A stretch of DNA of 64,000 bases from Arundinibacter roseus (GCF_004348825.1 NZ_SMJU01000003.1:186001-250000); one strand, 5' to 3'; positions 18,168 through 27,450 are shown, numbered from the stretch's first letter. Notes: generated by a model not told the origin, from the letters alone. A program made the numbers and translations.

Positions 18168-19472
18168 TCAGGCAGGTGGTTGGGTCCATTCAGTATAGAG
18201 CAACCTCTCTTCGGTTTGCCACCACCCTTCGCCATTCAGAGTCGAAGGACGAATTTTCTCCTTGCGAATAAGCTGGTCAATTAATCCGGCCAATGCTGTC
18301 GGTTTTAACTTATTCTTAGTGAGCTTAAAAACCCCCGATTCATAGTTTCCCGGTGGTTTGGTTAATAAACTATTCCACCCAAATGAGCCGAACATAGCCC
18401 AGGCGGTTATGGCACGAATATCAACGCCATCTTCTTTTAATTGGCAGGCAGTTTTCCACATTCCGTAAAACCAGCGCAATTGTTGTTCACGGGTGCAATG
18501 CAAATGTACCTCGGTGACAGCGAGCGGTGAATGGTACCTGTCCCACACCTCCTTAATCAACGTATACGGACCAGTAGGTTCGTCCAGCTGAACGCGAACT
18601 GCCTCTACATCGGCATAGCAATGACGACCATTTCCGCCATGCGTATTTGCGGGATAAGTTTCCAGTGCTTCATCCAGGTACCGCTCAGAGGTGATGTAGT
18701 AATTCAGACCTATGATGTCGGGAGGACATGGTGAAGTGAGCAAAAAATAAAGGTCTTCTTCCTGAGCTCCTGCCCACAGCAGGTATTCCCACATCGGATG
18801 TTTTACATTTACTTTTCCAGACACCAGGTCAAAAGAAATCCAGCGTCGATGATTCTCAAAGTCGGCCTGATAATGCAGCATGGCAGTGCTGTATGTTTTG
18901 CCCAAATCTTCGGTAAAGACCAATTGCGCCAAAGGGTTCACCTGCCGAATCGCCTGCATGGCCATCACAGTTGCTTTGCACTCGCTGATCAGCACCCGGA
19001 CGAAGTTATAATCATCGGTCCCATGCGGGTACCACAAACCATATAGACCACAAAACCGTGCGGTAGTCAGCGGCTCATTGACGGGGGTATAGAAGTTGAC
19101 CCATGGAAGCTTTTCTGCTACTTGCCGGGCATAATCGGCCAATCCCTGCTCAAAGCTTCCGTCAAAGAAAGATACAAAAGCCGGCCCGCTGCCGTGGTGT
19201 ACCAAACCCACAATGGGTTCAATCTGCAACTCCTGCAAAGTCGCCAGCTTCGTTTCCGCAAAAGTCCAGTCAATGGCTTTCCCGTTTTGGGGCTGATGCC
19301 TTTCCCAAAGTATCGGGTATCGAAGCGTCTTGATTCCTAAATCAGCTATCTGGCGCAGGTCGGTTTCCCGTTCGTAGTGCCCGGCATACTCCAACTGGTC
19401 TGCATATACATTTCCAATGCGGTTAATGGTACACTCAATACCACCCCATATCTCTAATTCAGGTGGTGGCAT
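18168..19472 (-). CDS. GH1-like family glycosidase
   Basis: The ATG at 19472 is chosen because it overlaps the stop of the glycosyltransferase gene (TGATG); a start at 19499 would lie inside that gene. The 434-residue protein has a GH1-like TIM barrel. LEIWGGIECTINRIG is the usual first strand, WVNFYTPVNEP (E133) the acid/base, and PLAVTEVHLHC (E321) sits where the ITENG nucleophile is expected. It has no signal peptide and diverges from classical beta-glucosidases. Related proteins occur next to, or fused with, RmlD-like and glycosyltransferase proteins. It may act on a cell-surface or storage glycan made by the coupled transferase. That link is inference. Confidence 0.78.
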   Translation of the reverse strand: MPPPELEIWGGIECTINRIGNVYADQLEYAGHYERETDLRQIADLGIKTLRYPILWERHQPQNGKAIDWTFAETKLATLQELQIEPIVGLVHHGSGPAFVSFFDGSFEQGLADYARQVAEKLPWVNFYTPVNEPLTTARFCGLYGLWYPHGTDDYNFVRVLISECKATVMAMQAIRQVNPLAQLVFTEDLGKTYSTAMLHYQADFENHRRWISFDLVSGKVNVKHPMWEYLLWAGAQEEDLYFLLTSPCPPDIIGLNYYITSERYLDEALETYPANTHGGNGRHCYADVEAVRVQLDEPTGPYTLIKEVWDRYHSPLAVTEVHLHCTREQQLRWFYGMWKTACQLKEDGVDIRAITAWAMFGSFGWNSLLTKPPGNYESGVFKLTKNKLKPTALAGLIDQLIRKEKIRPSTLNGEGWWQTEERLLYTEWTQPPA

Positions 19473-20656
19473 CAGTAGATTGATTTTGTAAAAAAACAAT
19501 CTCTGATACGTTCGACCATATTTTCGACGGTGCTATCCCAGGATTTATCAGCCAAAAATGCATCCACTTGTGTCAACCATTCCTGTCTGTCAAACTGCTG
19601 ATTCAAGATTTTTTCGGACGCACAGATCAGTTCCTGAGGAGTGCTGATAATCTGTACAATACCCTCTTCTCCATAGGGGTAAACAACATCCTGAATCGGA
19701 GTAGAAATAACAGGTATACCGGCACTCAGGTATTCAGGTGTTTTTGTCGGGCTGATAAAACGCGTGGACTCGTTGAGTAAAAATGGGATTAATGCAATGT
19801 CCCAACCAGCCAGATAACCCGGCAATTCTTCGTAACACTTAGTGCCCAGGAAATGAATATTGGGTAATTTGGGAAGAGACGATGGGTCAATTTTGACAAC
19901 CGGACCAATCAATACAAATTGCCAGGCAGGACGTTGTCGGGCTACTTCCTCAATTAAATCCAGATCAAAGCGTTCGTCAATTACCCCATAAAATCCAAGT
20001 CGGGGTTGCGGGATGCCTGCCTGATCTTGGGGAGGGGTAATTTGTCCACGACTTTTGCCAAAATGACCCTTGTCAATACTACTGGGAAAAGGATAAATGG
20101 TATGGTGCATATCCCGTTTGGCATGGTAAAGAGACTGTCCGCCGGTGAACACGATATTCGCCCTTTTCAATAGCTCCTTTTCCAAAATCTGCAACTGACT
20201 GGGAGCAAATTTGAAAGCTGACAATTCATCCATACAATCGTAGATCGTCAGGGCGGGTCTGAATCCGTGGCTAAATGCCAGGGCCATTGGTGTATAGTAC
20301 CAAAATGCATAATCCATCAGGTCTTCCTGCTGTAAAAATTTAGCAAGTAATGCTTCCTGTGCCGCACTAATCTGTTCCTCGTTCATACCAGGTACGAGGT
20401 GTGGCACCACAAGTGTCAGGTTTTCTGACCGCTCACTAAAACTGTAATAAGGCAACTCGGCGTCAAATACCGGTTCTTCAATAAAATGTATGGTAAAATG
20501 CTTTAAAAAGCGCGTCAGTAGATGTTGGGGCCTTTGGAAGACAAAATCCCATCGCAGGTGTGAAAAACAGATAAGATTATTTGGCAATTGAACTTCTTTT
20601 TTTCTGGCACTTCCAGTTTCGTAGGTATCATACCCTACTTTATCAAGTTGAATCAT
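19472..20656 (-). CDS. Glycosyltransferase (GT-B fold, group 1 style)
   Basis: The start at 20656 is the first ATG; the longer frame begins with TTG at 20668. The protein (394 residues) starts its fold with NLICFSHLRWDFVFQRPQHL, typical of a group of GT1/GT4-type transferases. A conserved C-terminal donor-binding region follows: PRLGFYGVIDERFDLDLIEE, HFLGTKCYEELPGYLAGWDI, and PTKTPEYLSAGIPVISTP, where the E region of GT4 enzymes binds the nucleotide sugar. Cytoplasmic. It is coupled to the GH1-like gene by a TGATG overlap, so the two are made together. Donor and acceptor unknown. Confidence 0.82.
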   Translation of the reverse strand: MIQLDKVGYDTYETGSARKKEVQLPNNLICFSHLRWDFVFQRPQHLLTRFLKHFTIHFIEEPVFDAELPYYSFSERSENLTLVVPHLVPGMNEEQISAAQEALLAKFLQQEDLMDYAFWYYTPMALAFSHGFRPALTIYDCMDELSAFKFAPSQLQILEKELLKRANIVFTGGQSLYHAKRDMHHTIYPFPSSIDKGHFGKSRGQITPPQDQAGIPQPRLGFYGVIDERFDLDLIEEVARQRPAWQFVLIGPVVKIDPSSLPKLPNIHFLGTKCYEELPGYLAGWDIALIPFLLNESTRFISPTKTPEYLSAGIPVISTPIQDVVYPYGEEGIVQIISTPQELICASEKILNQQFDRQEWLTQVDAFLADKSWDSTVENMVERIRDCFFTKSIY

Positions 20657-21006
20657 GTGAATTTCCAATGTTTAATTTTCATTAACATTGTATTAAAGGT
20701 ATGCCAGTGTCGCAGAGTGGCTGGACTTGCAGATTCGGGTTGCGATATTTAAAGTAACTGATAGTTAGTAAAAGCATTCGCCACGTGCATTTCCAGCACT
20801 AAATAGCCCATTTTTTTTCTGGTTAATTTTGTAGGCTGATACATGTAATTCCTTAAATAGCTGAGGAAAATGGGGAAAATATCAACTCTGAATCTGCATT
20901 ATTTTTTCAACAAAAAGATTTGTATACAGGTACGATCAAAAAACCTATTTCGTTAGTTGGATATACCCTTATCAATCTCATTTTCACCCATTAAATCGTC
21001 TGAATC
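20657..21006. other. Divergent intergenic region
   Basis: About 350 bases between the glycosyltransferase gene (minus) and the frameshifted lipoprotein gene (plus). An imperfect inverted repeat (AATGTTTAAT ... ATTAACATT, 20667-20689) lies just upstream of the glycosyltransferase start and could be a regulatory site. Nothing else was seen. Confidence 0.4.
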
Positions 21007-21851
21007 ATGAAACGATTTTTTCTTCTTGGAGGAGTTGCTACGATGCTATTGACTGGATGCAAACGTGAGAATTCCACGCCTATGCCTGTTGGGCTTGTGA
21101 TAACGGCACAGGATAAAGCACAAGCAATTACTTCCCGACAAGTCGACATAGTTGCTATTGAAGTACCTCAGTCTTTGGTAAAGGATGTTTTGCTGGAATT
21201 TTTAGCAACACCATCCTCAGAAAAAGCTATGACTCAGTTACCCTATCGTTTCGAATACGATTCTCAAAATCGACTGTCACATATAGCTTCGGGCATCAAT
21301 GAGTTTTGGAATTTAAAAGCAACGGACGACCGGGCCACTTTATCATATGATGGAACAATAAAGGAATACAAACTAAACAGCAACGGGTTTGGTGATCAGG
21401 CAACTGTCTCAAAAGAAGGTAAAAGCAGCGAGATCAACTATTTATACAAAAATGGTTATTGGATTGCAGCCCATAGCACCGAAGGCGACCTGATAAGCCG
21501 GGTGTTTTCACCGGAGGGTAACTTGCTGAAATGGGAAGTCATGAATCATGATGGATTTGGAAACTATACGGCTACTTATGGGTATACCAACATTCCCAAT
21601 ACGATCAGGCAGGAAGTGAACCGTTGGGAAGCTCCTCATTTTTAATTAGAGGCGATGTTTTAGGGAAATATAGTACCCATCTTTTGAAGAAAGTCACTCT
21701 GCCAAATCAGGGGATATTTAGAAATGCTGCTTTTGTTCTCAATTTCGATTACACTTTTGATGATGAAAATAGGGTAAGCAGCGCCACAATTACCCGGACG
21801 GAGGGTAGTTTTGAATTATCCGTTGTTCGGTACAATTATACGTATGATTAG
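21007..21851 (+). pseudogene. Frameshifted lipoprotein gene (DUF4595/YD-repeat-like)
   Basis: The first frame (21007-21645) encodes 212 residues with a lipoprotein signal (MLLTGCKREN) and repeats of the type YRFEYDSQNRLSHI, typical of exported YD/DUF4595-like proteins. It stops within a run of five T at about 21639-21643. The protein clearly continues in another frame to 21851 (FLIRGDVLGKYSTHLLKK, then LNFDYTFDDENRVSSATI, ending VRYNYTYD). One extra T in the run would join both parts into a protein of about 281 residues. So this is either a natural one-base deletion, a phase-variable homopolymer, or a sequencing error. Confidence 0.75.
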
Positions 21852-21885
21852 CTTCTGCATTCTCTTAACAGAAACAAGGTATTTC

Positions 21886-22467
21886 TTACCGGTACCTTCT
21901 TTTCCAGATCTTGTACCACTCCGCATTGTAAGGATACTGCCGATTAGGGGTTATGTTATTGATGATCAAAGCAACAATCAGCAGCACCAATACACCAGTT
22001 AAAACCGGGTTAAGGACATACCAATAACCCAAACTTCGTATTTTTTCTGAGCCGATATTGGCAATCAAAGCGGTGGCTCCTCCGGGCGGGTGCAGGGTTT
22101 TGGTTACCTGCATGAGAACAATAGAAAGCGAAACCGACAAAGCCGATGACAACCATAGATCATGGGGTAGCAGTTGCACCATCATGACTCCCACTATGCC
22201 CGAAATCAGGTGCCCTCCCAGTAGATTTCGGGGTTGCGCCAGAGGGCTGTTTAGTTGCCCAAACAGCAGAACTGAGGTAGCACCAAAAGATCCGATTAAA
22301 AACAGATTGTCGGTTTCAGAAAAGTACAAACTGCTCAGCCAGCCAATCAGGGCTATGCCTACGAACGAGCCAATGAATGTCCACGTATGTTCCCTGAAAT
22401 CCAGTAAAGTTTCTTTATAAATAACATAGCGTGCCAGTCGCACGTGTTGTTTGAATTTCTTTTTCAT
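21886..22467 (-). CDS. HPP family integral membrane protein
   Basis: A 193-residue protein with four to five hydrophobic helices and the family-defining motif TKTLHPPGGATALIANIG. Other typical blocks are SFGATSVLLFGQLNSPLAQPRNLLGGHLIS. HPP proteins sit in the inner membrane; some plant and cyanobacterial members transport nitrite in plastids, but the function of most bacterial ones is unknown. Length is normal. It lies convergent to the frameshifted lipoprotein gene, 34 bases away, and has no obvious partner. Confidence 0.9.
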   Translation of the reverse strand: MKKKFKQHVRLARYVIYKETLLDFREHTWTFIGSFVGIALIGWLSSLYFSETDNLFLIGSFGATSVLLFGQLNSPLAQPRNLLGGHLISGIVGVMMVQLLPHDLWLSSALSVSLSIVLMQVTKTLHPPGGATALIANIGSEKIRSLGYWYVLNPVLTGVLVLLIVALIINNITPNRQYPYNAEWYKIWKRRYR

Positions 22468-22900
22468 ATTCTCTCTAATGAGGCCACTCCGTGATTCTCA
22501 CTCACAATTCATGAGCCTGTCTGAGCTCTGTATACGTTTTAAGTACCCAAAACTAACCAATTATTTCCTGCGAGATTGATAACCTTTTGTTATGGTGTAT
22601 GACGATATTTTATAGGTAATTGACATGGTTTCCTAATTTACTGATTAAGCTAGTATTCCAAATTTCTATTTTTCTAACATTTTGAAGGAAATGGTCGTGT
22701 AATCCCTGGTATAACCTGGGAGACTGATTGGTGTATTAATCAGGGTTCTGATCCAAAAACTCGGGAGGTGAGTATGCCCCCCTGGCTGGAAAATTGGGCG
22801 ATCAGTTAAATTTACTGGCTGCATTCGTCAGTTTTTGGGTAGATGCTTCAAATCCTGGTTTAATGTATCTTATTTAACCTTCATTTTTACAACTTGCATT
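22468..22900. other. Intergenic stretch, no gene seen
   Basis: Over 400 bases between the HPP gene (minus) and the GntR regulatory sites. There is no protein-like frame and no strong hairpin. It should hold the HPP promoter. The regulatory repeats nearest to the GntR gene are listed separately. Confidence 0.4.
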
Positions 22901-22935
22901 AATTCTATATTTTTACCAAAATGTATAGAATTCTA
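22901..22935 (+). promoter_or_regulatory. Nested inverted repeats upstream of the GntR gene (candidate operator)
   Basis: AATTCTATA (22901-22909) is repeated inverted as TATAGAATT (22924-22932), 14 bases apart. The second half also forms a perfect 10-bp palindrome TAGAATTCTA (22926-22935). It lies 66 bases before the GntR start. GntR-UTRA regulators usually bind short A/T-rich palindromes and often control themselves, so this is a reasonable autoregulatory site. Function is inferred. Confidence 0.45.
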
Positions 22936-22941
22936 AATCCT

Positions 22942-22960
22942 CCCCGGAGTTACTCCGGGG
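22942..22960 (+). promoter_or_regulatory. GC-rich hairpin in the leader of the GntR gene
   Basis: CCCCGGAG (22942-22949) and CTCCGGGG (22953-22960) form a perfect 8-bp stem with a 3-base loop, 40 bases before the ATG. No T-run follows, so it is not a classical terminator. It may be an operator or an mRNA leader structure. Confidence 0.4.
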
Positions 22961-23000
22961 ATAAAACAATTCTTAGTTAAAACCCGTCATTACCCCCTTG

Positions 23001-23765
23001 ATGAAACCAAAATTTATCGCCATCAGCGAAAATATTATTGAACAAATAAAAATCGGTGAGCTTCAACCGGGTGATCAGATTCCATCAGAAAATGAACTGA
23101 TCAGGGAATACAAGATCAGCAACACAACCGCCCGGAAAAGTTTGCTGGATTTGGAATCGAAAGGTTGGGCTAAACGGATTAAGGGAAAAGGCACCTATGT
23201 ACTCAATCGCACGACTGATCATCACCTTGTACGTACGCTTGGCTCAATTTATGCCACCCGCCGGGGGTTTCATGAAAGTTTGATTGCCGAAGGATTTCAA
23301 CCAAAAAATCTGGTGCTAGAAAAAACCATTCTTCCTGACGGCATCTCGTCTGAAATTGGCGGCCGACACTTCATAATTGATGGACCGGTACTGAAAATCC
23401 ATCAGCTTCGATTTGCGGATGATGAAATCATCAAGGATGAATTAAAATATATATCGCTTGGTATGTGCCCCAACATTAACCGGCTTCCTACCGAGATTTC
23501 CTATTTTAAGGTATACGAAAGTACCTACCAGCTGAAAATTGAGGAAGTCAAACAAACCCTCAGCACGGACATTGTACAACCTGAGGCACAAGAGAACAAC
23601 TTTGAGCTAACCAGGGCCACCGCTATGTTTATTTTGGATAGTGCCGTGGTATGCGCGGGTAGTAAAGTTGTCGAAATTGAGCGATCCTACTACCGGGGCG
23701 ATAAGTATAAATTTGCCATAGTGGCTAATCCTGACTACAACGACCACGGGCTGACGGGTGCTTAG
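23001..23765 (+). CDS. GntR family regulator with UTRA ligand domain
   Basis: The start is the ATG at 23001 (MKPKFIAIS); a TTG directly before it would add one residue. Residues 1-70 are a GntR winged helix (LQPGDQIPSENELIREYKIS, TTARKSLLDLESKGW, KGKGTYVL). Residues about 90-250 are a UTRA domain (LKIHQLRFADDEIIKDELKY, IERSYYRGDKYKFAI) of the HutC/YvoA type that binds sugars or small effectors. It converges with the esterase gene with only two bases between. It is the only regulator beside the rhamnosidase locus and probably controls it. That target is inferred. Confidence 0.88.
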   Translation: MKPKFIAISENIIEQIKIGELQPGDQIPSENELIREYKISNTTARKSLLDLESKGWAKRIKGKGTYVLNRTTDHHLVRTLGSIYATRRGFHESLIAEGFQPKNLVLEKTILPDGISSEIGGRHFIIDGPVLKIHQLRFADDEIIKDELKYISLGMCPNINRLPTEISYFKVYESTYQLKIEEVKQTLSTDIVQPEAQENNFELTRATAMFILDSAVVCAGSKVVEIERSYYRGDKYKFAIVANPDYNDHGLTGA

Positions 23766-23767
23766 AT

Positions 23768-24484
23768 TTAGTTGAAGATAAACCAGTCAACTACCTTTTG
23801 AGCGATAATTTCATGGCCTTTCAGATTGGGATGATTGACATGAGACATATACTGCGGTAACGTACCAGTAGAAGCAATTTTCTTAAATTCTGCGTACGGA
23901 TCTGCCAGACCTAAACCATATTTTTCTGCCAGAAGCCGAATCTGCCTGGCATGCTGATCCAATAAATTGTCAGCTTCGAGCAAATTTACCCGTTGATCGG
24001 GCGATGGAGTAATCAATATTACTTTTATATTTTTAGCAAGTGCTTTCTGAATCATGCTTTCCCAGGCTTCTTTAGATTTTTCAAGACCAAGAAATCGATC
24101 ATTGAGTGCATAGTCAATTAATAGCACATCAGGGCGGTAAACCAGCACTTGTTCTTCCAGCCGGGCCTCGCCTTTTTGCGAATTCTCCCCGCCAACGGCA
24201 GTTACGATGGCGTTAATCACTGCGTACGGGTACTGCTCTTTTAGCTTTCTGAACACCAGGTGTGGATAAGATTCAAGACTATGAACTTCATGGTCGTGCC
24301 AAAATCCTGCCGGGACCGAATGTCCGTGAAAAACTACGTTAATTGTTCTGTTTTTGGGCCAAACGGCTTGTAATTCTTTTTTGACATCAGCCAGATACTC
24401 GGTCGAATTGGCCATTTGCCCATAAACGAACGAAGGTACACTCAGGTAAGATACCAGTAAAAACAAAGCAGTTTTGTGAATCAT
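23768..24484 (-). CDS. Exported SGNH/GDSL-type hydrolase
   Basis: A 238-residue protein with a signal peptide (MIHKTALFLLVSYLSVPSF to YGQ). The SGNH blocks are visible: VVFHGHSVPAG (block I, with Ser), AVGGENS (block II/III Gly region), LLIDYALNDRFLG (block III Asn) and HVNHPNLKGH (block V Asp replaced by N-P, catalytic His present). Block V reads HPNLKGH rather than the usual DGxHP, so the acid may be elsewhere. Family members are carbohydrate esterases or lipases. The ATG overlaps the stop of the rhamnosidase gene by four bases, so deacylation of the same glycan is likely. Confidence 0.8.
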   Translation of the reverse strand: MIHKTALFLLVSYLSVPSFVYGQMANSTEYLADVKKELQAVWPKNRTINVVFHGHSVPAGFWHDHEVHSLESYPHLVFRKLKEQYPYAVINAIVTAVGGENSQKGEARLEEQVLVYRPDVLLIDYALNDRFLGLEKSKEAWESMIQKALAKNIKVILITPSPDQRVNLLEADNLLDQHARQIRLLAEKYGLGLADPYAEFKKIASTGTLPQYMSHVNHPNLKGHEIIAQKVVDWFIFN

Positions 24485-27450
24485 GGTTGGGTAGGTTTAA
24501 GAGTACGGATACTAACGGGGCCGATTAATCCTGATTCCATCAGGGGTGTTTCTGACCAAAGCAATTCCCGGGATCCTCTTACTTTTAAATTCGTTTGGGT
24601 AAAGTTTTCTTTTTCACGAATATCTCCAATAATGCGGTTTGCCCAGGTATTGATGACCTCGACTCTGAGTAAATTCTCACCAGCACGTACATGACTCGTA
24701 ATATTGTAGCGATAGGGTGCAGTCCACGTAATACCCAGCGATTTTCCGTTGAGCCACACTTCGGCTACTTTTCCAACCTTTCCCAAATCCAGGTAAACCT
24801 GTCCTGAATGATCGGTTTCAAAGGTAAAGGTTTTGGTATAGATTCCGGTTCCAGAATAGTAGGATATCCCCTTATTGGTAGACTCAGACCAGGAAATCAG
24901 CTCTGAAAAGGTCACATATTCAGGTGCGCCCCAGCCCTTGGAAAATTGCACATCCCATGGCCCCGATAAAGTGTGCTCTTGTATCGAATTATTAATTTTT
25001 TTTGACCCAGAATTTTCCTTTAATTCAATAGTTCCCTTCTCCCAAAACTGAATTCCTTTGGCCGTATATTCCAGCCGCGGCGGATGTGCTGAACTATCAC
25101 TAACAGAAGTGTAGGCAGGAGCACTAATTTGTCCGGAAAAAACAACGAAGTACGAACCAAAGGGATCGAAACTTAGCGGAATTTCGACCTGAGAAGTGGT
25201 TTGATTAAAAACTGGAATTGGAAGAATTTCCCCCGTCATGGCATTCCATAGCTGCGGAAATTTATCCTTTTGACGAAACGAACACAGCCGTGAGAGCGCC
25301 TGTGCTGTGGTATTACGCACAAAATAAAAATCCAGATTTCCTTTTTTGTGGTGTATAAAATCAAGAGCCGGCTGGTTTTTACCCATGTAGTCCAGCCTTT
25401 GGGATCCTTTATCAGGATAATCAAAATCGGGTTGTAAGCTCATTTCTTGCAGGATTTGCAGGGGAGAAGTTGTAAACACCTTCCCATTTCCAACTTTTTT
25501 GACGGAAAATTCTCCCCCATCACTCCACAGCCTTTCGACTATTTGCTGACTTTCTCCCCATGTAGCGGCTGGTTTCTTACCAGTTATAATGGCCCCGGCT
25601 TTGGAGAGGGCTTCCAGCTTTTTTAAAACAGCCAGATCATTGCCCACGATTTCATCCAGTGCCAGAACTTTAAACCTGGCGCCATACGGTAAAGTCAGCA
25701 TGCCGTTTTCCACACGTAAATCATTGAGAAGTTTTTCACTGTTGATCAATTCGTAATCATAACCCGAACCTACCGAAAAACGAGTGTTTTTTGGTGTTCC
25801 AAAAGTTGGCACCTTATTGCCATAGTAATATAGAACATCAGCAAAAAAGTCGGTTTCCTGTAAAATATAGGAAACTCTGGACAAGTAGTCGTTGAATGGC
25901 CTGACCTTTGACCACCAGGTAGTTTTGACATTATAGTGGGTACCGGCAGCATATACATTACCCGGAAATCCATCTTTGGTAGGATTATGAGTAAATCCGT
26001 GAATAACCGCCCGGTTCATCCCTTCACAAAAAGCCCGATCGCCGACAGGTCGCATGTCGCCGGGACCTTCCTGCCAGTTTTGAAAGCTCGTAAATGCTTC
26101 CAGCTCTGTAATTTTACGTTCGTACAAATGGGATGCTGCCGCAATTTCTTTTACCAGCATTAAAAGGTCAATATTTTCTTTGCTCCCATCGAGCCGTTCA
26201 TGGTTAATCCAGAACTCCCCGCGCGGAACATCCAGTGAGCCCAGGGCTTTTATGGCCTCCACAGGTACATTGTGTAGCGGCGGGCCAGGACCGCCCGCCT
26301 CCGAAATAAGATTCAACCCATAACTATTGGCAATTTCTTTACCCTTCCGGTAATGATTATTGATCATAAGCTCAGAAATCGTTCGGTTCAAATCCTGCTG
26401 AAAGCGGCTGGTTGTCAGTGAATCGAAAGCGTTTTTGTTAAAGATGTATGGCAGAAATTTTTCCACTTCATAGCCGTTTAGCTTTTTGAATTCAGCGGCA
26501 AGCGTAGGCGTCCATAGGGCGTTTTTAGCCTCAAAGCTGGCTAAATATAGATTTTTCAAGGCTGTTTTTCTAAAATCTCCCAAAACGGGTTTTAGCCGGT
26601 TTATGAAATACATAAAGTGCATTCGGGTGGCCGTGGAGTCAAAATGGTCAATGATTGGCCCGCGGGAATTGGGACTGGGCAAAAGAAGCGGATCCCCTGA
26701 ATTGGAGCACACATAGCGGTGAATTTCCCAGCGACCCGCCGGTACTTTCCAGCGCAGAGTTTCGGTTTTTGGGTCAAACAATTGACTAAGATTTATAATC
26801 CGGGCAGTATCCAAATGTTTCCTTTCTTCATTTATCGGGACAGCCAGAACCGCAACTTCCTGCCGATATACGGGTTTACCGTCGGGATCAAACTGGATGA
26901 GCAACTCATTTCCCTTAGTATCTTTTCGGGGAATTTCGGGAAAAGGAATTGACAGAGTTTGCAGCCCAGGTTGTGTAGTGGTTATGGAGGAAAAATAAAG
27001 CGACTTCGCTGCATGTTGTGGCGTTACCCAGCTTCCTCCTGCATTCCAGCTACTGGCCAGATTTAATCCAACTTCCAGATTAAGTTTCGTGGCTTCACGT
27101 ATGGCGGTAGTAATTGTTTTGATTGATTCATTGCCCATGAAGGCCGGACCCGCCGGTACCTGTCCGTCTGGACGGAATCCAATTTCAAAAATATCTACCC
27201 CACCTAAACCGGCATTTTTGATACTCCGTAGTTCCTCTTTCAAAAGCGTTGTATCTGTATGTCCATTAAGCCACCACCAGTAAACCTTAGGTCGGGCAGT
27301 TCCCTGCGGATTTTGAAATCCCTGCTGCAACACCTTTATCTCCTGGGCCGCACCCGGCTGGGCCGCACCCGGCTGGGCCGCACCCGGCTGGGCAAGGCAG
27401 CAAGTAGTAATATGCAGCAGATTTAGAATCAGGTAAATCTTGTTTCTCAT
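24481..27450 (-). CDS. GH106-like alpha-L-rhamnosidase
   Basis: A 989-residue secreted protein. The signal peptide is followed by a triple repeat AQPGA (about residues 20-36). Then RPKVYWWWLNGHTDTTLLKE and LGGVDIFEIGF mark the GH106 rhamnosidase superfamily (BT0986-type). LEVGLNLASSWNAGGSWV is also characteristic. The middle includes a segment (AGAIITGKKPAATWGE) typical of the GATase-like domain of this family. The last 200 residues form a galactose-binding-like sandwich (YLDLGKVGKVAEVWLNGKSL, LRVEVINTWANRI). It cleaves terminal alpha-L-rhamnose from plant or microbial glycans. It is co-transcribed with the esterase downstream and lies behind the large unknown gene. I assign the family from remembered motifs; the catalytic residues were not located. 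Confidence 0.82.
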   Translation of the reverse strand: MRNKIYLILNLLHITTCCLAQPGAAQPGAAQPGAAQEIKVLQQGFQNPQGTARPKVYWWWLNGHTDTTLLKEELRSIKNAGLGGVDIFEIGFRPDGQVPAGPAFMGNESIKTITTAIREATKLNLEVGLNLASSWNAGGSWVTPQHAAKSLYFSSITTTQPGLQTLSIPFPEIPRKDTKGNELLIQFDPDGKPVYRQEVAVLAVPINEERKHLDTARIINLSQLFDPKTETLRWKVPAGRWEIHRYVCSNSGDPLLLPSPNSRGPIIDHFDSTATRMHFMYFINRLKPVLGDFRKTALKNLYLASFEAKNALWTPTLAAEFKKLNGYEVEKFLPYIFNKNAFDSLTTSRFQQDLNRTISELMINNHYRKGKEIANSYGLNLISEAGGPGPPLHNVPVEAIKALGSLDVPRGEFWINHERLDGSKENIDLLMLVKEIAAASHLYERKITELEAFTSFQNWQEGPGDMRPVGDRAFCEGMNRAVIHGFTHNPTKDGFPGNVYAAGTHYNVKTTWWSKVRPFNDYLSRVSYILQETDFFADVLYYYGNKVPTFGTPKNTRFSVGSGYDYELINSEKLLNDLRVENGMLTLPYGARFKVLALDEIVGNDLAVLKKLEALSKAGAIITGKKPAATWGESQQIVERLWSDGGEFSVKKVGNGKVFTTSPLQILQEMSLQPDFDYPDKGSQRLDYMGKNQPALDFIHHKKGNLDFYFVRNTTAQALSRLCSFRQKDKFPQLWNAMTGEILPIPVFNQTTSQVEIPLSFDPFGSYFVVFSGQISAPAYTSVSDSSAHPPRLEYTAKGIQFWEKGTIELKENSGSKKINNSIQEHTLSGPWDVQFSKGWGAPEYVTFSELISWSESTNKGISYYSGTGIYTKTFTFETDHSGQVYLDLGKVGKVAEVWLNGKSLGITWTAPYRYNITSHVRAGENLLRVEVINTWANRIIGDIREKENFTQTNLKVRGSRELLWSETPLMESGLIGPVSIRTLKPTQP
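27345..27389 (-). repeat. Three tandem 15-bp in-frame repeats in the rhamnosidase gene
   Basis: The unit GGGCCGCACCCGGCT (plus strand) occurs three times without a mismatch, at 27345-27359, 27360-27374 and 27375-27389. It encodes AQPGA repeated just after the signal peptide. A change in copy number would alter the mature N-terminus by five residues without breaking the frame. Confidence 0.92.

Noticed and set aside
27345-27389. Tandem 15-bp repeats as a possible CRISPR fragment
   Set aside because: The units are contiguous without spacers and code in frame for AQPGA within a gene.
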